From the NCBI RefSeq assembly GCF_030268225.1, contig NZ_BSQG01000002.1, positions 496,001-560,000 on the forward strand: a stretch of DNA of 64,000 nucleotides, in the 5' to 3' direction. The position numbers and the translations under genes were made by a program. Below are positions 59,809 through 64,000 of the stretch, piece by piece. The first letter of the stretch is position 1. Each line of letters starts with the position of its first letter. Source of the DNA: Nocardiopsis ansamitocini. GTDB lineage: Bacteria > Actinomycetota > Actinomycetes > Streptosporangiales > Streptosporangiaceae. The notes below the pieces were generated by a model that worked only from the letters and a program-made list of their open reading frames with translations, was not told where the DNA came from and searched no databases.

Positions 59809-61083
59809 ATGACACACGAGGACACCGGTCCGGGGACCGTCGAGGCGGGGGTGGCCGACGACGAGCGCAGCACGGCCCGGCTGAAGTTCGCCCGCAGGAC
59901 GGTCTACTTCACGTTCACCACCCTCCCGCTGGGGCTGCTGTTCGTCATCGGTTTCCAGGCGGTCCTCCACGCCTGTGGCGAGGCCGGCCCGGGAATCCTC
60001 GCCATGTTCGGTGTCCCGTCGCCCTGGGCCGCGGTGCTCGGGTTCGCGTTGTCGGTGCCACTGGCGTGGCTGACGCTGCGGTTCGCCGTCCTCCGACTCG
60101 ACGCTCCGAGGCCCCGCTCCACGGGACTGCTCTACCTGGGCCTGGTCCTGAACCTGGGCGTCCTGGCGGTCTTCGACGTCTACGCCTGGGTGTTGGTCGG
60201 ATTCGCCCTGTGGTGGTCGGCCGCGGCGCTCGTCGCCACCCGGCGCCAGTCCGTGCTCTTCGCCGTGGTGCTGCTCGCGGCGCCGGCCGTCCGGCTCCTC
60301 CTGCTGCCCCAGCTCAACATCGGGCTGACGGTCCTGGTCCTCGGGTACACGGTCTTCTTCGGGGCGGTGCTGCTGGTCTGCGACCTGGCGATGGTGTGGC
60401 TGTGGGAGATCGCCAACGAGGCCACCGTCGCCCGTGAGGCGCGGGCGCGGCTCGCCGTCACCGAGGAGCGGCTGCGCTTCGCCAGGGACCTGCACGACCT
60501 GGTCGGGCACAGCCTCTCGGGCATCGCGGTGAAGAGCGAGCTGGCGGCCCGGCTCGCCGCGCGCGACCCCGAGCGCGCCGCCGCCGAGATGGTCGCGGTC
60601 CAACAGGTCGCCAGGGACGCGCTGCGCGAGGTGCGCGCGGCGGTCAGCGGGTACCGCGACGTGGACCTCACGGCCGAGGTCGAGAGCGTGCGCCAGGTGC
60701 TCAGCGCGGCCGGGACCCGGGTCGGCGTCGCGGGCGACACCGCCGAATGCCCGGTGGAGTTGCGTGCACTGACCGCCTGGCTGGTCAGGGAAGGTGCCAC
60801 CAACGTGCTCCGCCACAGCGGGGCGGACCGCTGTGACATCACCCTGACCCGGCAGGAACGCTCTTTCGTCGTGGAGGTCTACAACGACGGAGTGCGCTCC
60901 GGGTCGGCACAGCCCTTCGGCAACGGGCTGAACGGACTCACCGAGCGGGTGACGGCTGTCGGGGGCGGGCTCTCGGCCACCACCACCGACGACGGCGGTT
61001 TCCTGATGCGGGCCGTCCTCCCGATCCGCTCCGCCCCGGCGGCTTCTCGCGTCCGGCAGGAGGGGGACCAGGTCCCCGCCTGA
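59809..61083 (+). CDS. Sensor histidine kinase, HisKA_3 type (NarL/DesK class)
   Basis: 424 residues. The N-terminal half has five or six membrane helices (about 30-210), with no large sensor domain, so it probably senses the membrane or exporter state. HisKA_3 follows with the phospho-acceptor in FARDLHDLVGHSLSGI near residue 228, then HATPase with REGATNVLRHSGA and FGNGLNGLTERV. A GGAGGGGGG site precedes the ATG. It pairs with the LuxR-type regulator downstream; the set exporter-kinase-regulator is typical of drug- or peptide-stress modules (DesK/BceS-like logic). Confidence 0.88.
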   Translation: MTHEDTGPGTVEAGVADDERSTARLKFARRTVYFTFTTLPLGLLFVIGFQAVLHACGEAGPGILAMFGVPSPWAAVLGFALSVPLAWLTLRFAVLRLDAPRPRSTGLLYLGLVLNLGVLAVFDVYAWVLVGFALWWSAAALVATRRQSVLFAVVLLAAPAVRLLLLPQLNIGLTVLVLGYTVFFGAVLLVCDLAMVWLWEIANEATVAREARARLAVTEERLRFARDLHDLVGHSLSGIAVKSELAARLAARDPERAAAEMVAVQQVARDALREVRAAVSGYRDVDLTAEVESVRQVLSAAGTRVGVAGDTAECPVELRALTAWLVREGATNVLRHSGADRCDITLTRQERSFVVEVYNDGVRSGSAQPFGNGLNGLTERVTAVGGGLSATTTDDGGFLMRAVLPIRSAPAASRVRQEGDQVPA

Positions 61084-61250
61084 CCCGCCCGGCCCACCCG
61101 TCCAGGGCAGGTGCCGCAGATCCCGCCCCCTGCGGTGCGGTCGAGGAGCGTGCAACGGGTCCGTTGCGCGCCGATGCGTGCGGCAAGGCGGTGGTGCCCG
61201 TTCCCGGGGCGCGTCCGCCCCTCCCGGTGTCCTGCGGGGTGCCCGACGCT

Positions 61251-61265
61251 TACGCTGATCACGTG
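61251..61265 (+). promoter_or_regulatory. Probable leaderless promoter of the LuxR-type regulator
   Basis: TACGCT (61251-61256) lies six bases before the GTG at 61263; no ribosome site. Confidence 0.4.
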
Positions 61266-61904
61266 ACTGAGCTATCCGAGAACAGCCCCCCGGCCGGCCG
61301 AATGAAGGTCGTGCTCGCTGATGACGAGCACCTGGTGCGCGGTGCCATCGCCGCGCTCCTCGGTTTGGAGGAGGACATCGAGATCGCCGCGCAGGTCGGC
61401 CGCGGTGACCTGGTACTGGCTGCTGTCCGGGAACACGACGCCGACATCGCGGTCCTGGACATCGAGATGCCCGGCGCCGGCGGCCTGGAGGTCGCCGACG
61501 ATCTGCGCACGGCCGCCCCCGGCTGTGGCGTGCTCATCCTCACGAGCTTCGGCCGCCCCGGTTACCTGCGCCGTGCGCTCTCCTCCGGCGCCCGCGGCTT
61601 CCTCGCCAAGGACGCACCAGTCGACCAGCTCGTCGGCGCCATCCGCAAGGTTCACGCGGGCGGACGCTACATCGACTCCGAGCTCGCAGCCGCTGCCATG
61701 ACAGCGGGAGAGAGCCCTCTGACCGAGCGGGAAGCGGACGTCCTGCGGGCCGCGGTCGACGGCTCCTCGGCGGCCAAGATCGCCCGCGCCCTTCACCTCA
61801 GCGAGGGCACGGTGCGCAATTACCTGTCCAACGCCATCGCCAAGACCGGCACCGACAACCGGATGTCGGCCATCCGCACCGCCCAGGACATGGGCTGGCT
61901 CTGA
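61263..61904 (+). CDS. LuxR/NarL-family response regulator
   Basis: 213 residues: receiver domain (about 14-130; LADDEH acid pair, phospho-acceptor in VLDIEMPG, Lys in FLAKDAP) and a C-terminal LuxR HTH (about 147-205; TEREADVLRAAVDG, with KIARALHLSEGTVRNYLS). The GTG at 61263 is favoured by the leaderless promoter; a later ATG at 61302 would still give a complete receiver. Its target is likely the adjacent exporter. Confidence 0.88.
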   Translation: MTELSENSPPAGRMKVVLADDEHLVRGAIAALLGLEEDIEIAAQVGRGDLVLAAVREHDADIAVLDIEMPGAGGLEVADDLRTAAPGCGVLILTSFGRPGYLRRALSSGARGFLAKDAPVDQLVGAIRKVHAGGRYIDSELAAAAMTAGESPLTEREADVLRAAVDGSSAAKIARALHLSEGTVRNYLSNAIAKTGTDNRMSAIRTAQDMGWL

Positions 61905-61943
61905 GCGGTCCGTGACCCGTCCACCACGGGGCGGGGCCAACGG

Positions 61944-64000
61944 TCACAGGAACCGCAGGACCAGCATCGCGGTGTCGTCGGTGTGCCCGCCCGGGGCGAA
62001 CTCCTCCAGTTCGCGGTCGATCCGGGCGATCACGGCCTGGGCGGTCAGCCCTGAACAGCCGGTGAAGATCTTGGTCAGCCCCTCGTCGCCGAGCATCTCC
62101 TCGTTGTTGCGGCGCTCGGTCACACCGTCGGTGACGGCGAGCAGCACGTCCCCGGGGGCGACCTCGACCGTCTCGGTGAAGAACTCCACGTCCTCGAACG
62201 CGCCCAGCAGGGGCTGGGAGGTGGCCAGCGGTTCCACCTCGCCGTTCTTGTCGAGGCGCAAGGGGAGCGGGTGGCCCGCCGAGACCAGCCGGATCCGCAT
62301 CCCCTTGCCGCCGTCCGGGCCGCCGATAGGCGTCATCTCGCCGTAGAGCATGGTCAGGAAGCGGGTCGTGGTGTTCTCGTCCAGGATGGCCAGGTTCAGC
62401 CGGTGCATGATGTACGCCGGGGCGAGGTTCTCCCGGGCCAGCGCCCGCAGGGTGTGGCGGGCCAGACCGGTCACCGCTGCCGCTTCCGGGCCGGTGCCGC
62501 AGACGTCGCCGATCGCGAAACACCAGCGTCCGTCGGTGGCGAACACGTCGTAGAAGTCTCCGCCGACCACGTTGCGCTCTCCCGCCGGCTGGTAGAACAC
62601 CGCGTGATCGACCCGGGGAATCGCGGGTTCCTTCTCCTTGGCCGGAAGCAGACTGCGTTGCAGGGCCTCGCTCATGAAGGTCTGGTCGGAGTACAGGCGC
62701 GCGTTCTCCATAGCTGACGACACCCGTTGGGCGAGGTCGTCGGCGACGTCGACCTCTTCGCGGGGAAACTCTTCGTTGGGCGCCTTGCCGATGGTGATCC
62801 GCCCCAGCGACCGTCCGTGTGCCATGAGGGGGATGCTGATGCCCAGGCCGGCCGCGAGCTCCCGGGTGAGCTCGTCGTCCATGCCGGCCTCTGCCAGTTC
62901 CTCGGGCTGCCACAGCTGCCCCGGCTCGCGTTGTTCCTGCGGAATGATCGCCGTGATCAGTTCGCGCAGTACGTCGGTGGTGTTCTCGTCGCGGTGCGTG
63001 GCGAAGGCGAGCCGGTCCACCCCCAGGTCGCTGGTGGTGTGCACCACGCACCACTTGCCCAGCCGGGAGGTGGTCAACTGTGCGGCCAGCGCGGCCGTCA
63101 TCTGCTCGTCGAGGGTGCCGGCCAGCAGGTCACTGGCCTCGGCCAGGAAGCTCAACGAGGCGCGCCTGGCGAGTTCCACCCGGGCCAGTCGGGAGCGCTC
63201 GACCGTCAGTGCGATTCGGTCGGCCCCTTCCTGGAGCCGGTCCGCTGCGGTCTGGCCGAAATGCCGGATCCGTTTGGATGCAACCCCGAGCAGGCCGGTG
63301 ATCCGCCCGTCCACGATCAACGGTGCCGTCACCAGCGAGCGCATTCCGGCCGCTGCGAGCCGGCCCCGGTGCGCCCGGGCGATCATCAGGTCGTCGTTGA
63401 TGACCGGCCCGGGCTCCGGTGCGGAGGAGGGAAAAGTCTCTTCGGTCCGGCTGCGGAACGGTCGCCACTGCCCGGATGTCAGTCCGACCGCGGCCTGGAG
63501 CTCCCACTCGGTCTCGTCGGTGGTGGCCAGCGCGATGTAGGCGGCGTCCCCGCCGAGTACGGTGCGCGCGACGTCGACCGTGGAGTCCAGGAGGTCCGGG
63601 AGCGAGAGCTTGGCAGCCAGCGCGGAATCCAGCCGGGACCACGGTTCGGGCCGGGAACGGACCTTGCTGCGTACCGGCAACGGCGGTACCAGGGATGTCC
63701 GTGAGGTGGGGCCGGCAGGCGGTTCCTCGTCGTCGAGACGGAACCAGACGGCCTTGTCCTCCTTGCTGTAGCTCACGCCCCAACTGGAGGCGATCGCCGA
63801 GGCCAGTGCAAGGCCCAGCCCGCCGCTGCGGGTGTCGTCGGTGGAGGGGGAGGTGTCCACCTGCAACGGTCCCGCCTTGGGGACCGCCCGGTGCGGTACC
63901 CGGTCGACGACGACCACTTCCACCGCCCCGGGCAGGCGGCGCACGATCAGTTCCAGGGTGGTCTCGGCGTGGATGACCGCGTTCGTCACCAGTTCGCTGA
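61944..64000 (-). CDS. HATPase-GAF-PP2C (SpoIIE) phosphatase, partial (runs off the right edge)
   Basis: About 685 C-terminal residues are visible. Domain order: HATPase_c first (N-box SELVTNAVIHAETT at the edge, GGLGLALASAIASSWG), then GAF-like sensors (about residues 110-270 and 285-440 of the visible part) and a PP2C/SpoIIE domain (about 460-680; GGDFYDVFATDG, GDVCGTGP, VSAGHPLPL, VTDGVTERR and HTDDTAMLVL). The fragment starts in the ATPase domain, so its N-terminus lies outside. It is a second partner-switching phosphatase, with inverse domain order to the gene at 2239. Confidence 0.85.
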   Translation of the reverse strand, partial: SELVTNAVIHAETTLELIVRRLPGAVEVVVVDRVPHRAVPKAGPLQVDTSPSTDDTRSGGLGLALASAIASSWGVSYSKEDKAVWFRLDDEEPPAGPTSRTSLVPPLPVRSKVRSRPEPWSRLDSALAAKLSLPDLLDSTVDVARTVLGGDAAYIALATTDETEWELQAAVGLTSGQWRPFRSRTEETFPSSAPEPGPVINDDLMIARAHRGRLAAAGMRSLVTAPLIVDGRITGLLGVASKRIRHFGQTAADRLQEGADRIALTVERSRLARVELARRASLSFLAEASDLLAGTLDEQMTAALAAQLTTSRLGKWCVVHTTSDLGVDRLAFATHRDENTTDVLRELITAIIPQEQREPGQLWQPEELAEAGMDDELTRELAAGLGISIPLMAHGRSLGRITIGKAPNEEFPREEVDVADDLAQRVSSAMENARLYSDQTFMSEALQRSLLPAKEKEPAIPRVDHAVFYQPAGERNVVGGDFYDVFATDGRWCFAIGDVCGTGPEAAAVTGLARHTLRALARENLAPAYIMHRLNLAILDENTTTRFLTMLYGEMTPIGGPDGGKGMRIRLVSAGHPLPLRLDKNGEVEPLATSQPLLGAFEDVEFFTETVEVAPGDVLLAVTDGVTERRNNEEMLGDEGLTKIFTGCSGLTAQAVIARIDRELEEFAPGGHTDDTAMLVLRFL

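Noticed and set aside
1-64000. tRNA, rRNA, transposase, integrase, phage or plasmid-origin sequences
   Set aside because: I looked for TΨC-arm-like GGTTCGA blocks, terminal repeats and mobility proteins and found none that hold up.

Overview
The window looks like chromosomal DNA from a high-GC actinomycete, probably of the Nocardiopsis/Thermobifida/Streptomonospora type. The reasons are strong GC bias at third codon positions, many GTG/TTG starts, several probable leaderless starts (a -10-like hexamer 6-8 bases before the start codon), Streptomyces-like synteny (citrate synthase 2, pdxH, DtxR-type iron repressor) and paired SpoIIE-type phosphatases with anti-sigma-like ATPase domains. I found no rRNA, tRNA, CRISPR array, insertion sequence or phage gene. 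This is inference from protein families and composition; no database search was possible.

Layout. 1-5.7 kb: 5' part of citrate synthase (minus), pdxH, an iron-type DtxR repressor, a PAS-GAF-PP2C-ATPase signalling protein and two tiny membrane proteins. 5.8-8.5 kb: divergent acyl-CoA dehydrogenase and thiolase sharing two near-identical palindromes. 8.5-13.5 kb: a secreted lamin-tail protein, an AlkX/YcaQ-type DNA glycosylase in an operon with a small membrane protein, a small zinc-ribbon-like protein and an OmpR-type two-component system. 14-15.8 kb: exonuclease III and ribokinase, both apparently leaderless.

15.8-27 kb is the most distinctive region. A 780-base gene-free, hairpin-rich leader precedes one long operon for a Tad/Flp pilus: a lipoprotein, a secreted protein with an Ile-Asp-Trp repeat, CpaB, TadZ, TadA, TadB, TadC, Flp pilin, three TadE/TadG-like pseudopilins, and a 1010-residue membrane protein that carries an OmpA-type peptidoglycan-binding domain and a recently duplicated acidic repeat. 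No prepilin peptidase gene lies in the window.

27-40.3 kb: YceI-like protein, argS, a small membrane protein with its likely regulator, an unrecognised membrane-anchored protein, plsX, a GntR regulator with a fumarase/aspartase-superfamily protein whose catalytic signature is lost, a DHA2-type efflux pump, a ROK glucokinase and a membrane protein. 40.6-45.7 kb: an inositol/sugar operon (IolG- and IolE-like enzymes plus a CUT2-type ABC transporter). 45.8-47.3 kb: a hydroxyacyl-CoA dehydrogenase and enoyl-CoA hydratase pair whose promoter carries a third copy of the motif seen between the acyl-CoA dehydrogenase and thiolase genes.

47.4-57.8 kb: an LPXTG surface protein, a carboxymuconolactone-decarboxylase-family protein and a polyamine uptake/catabolism island (aminotransferase, aminoaldehyde dehydrogenase, PotADBC transporter, PuuB-like oxidase). 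57.8-61.9 kb: an ABC-2 exporter with a NarL-type two-component system. The right edge is the C-terminal part of a second PP2C phosphatase, in which the ATPase domain comes first instead of last.
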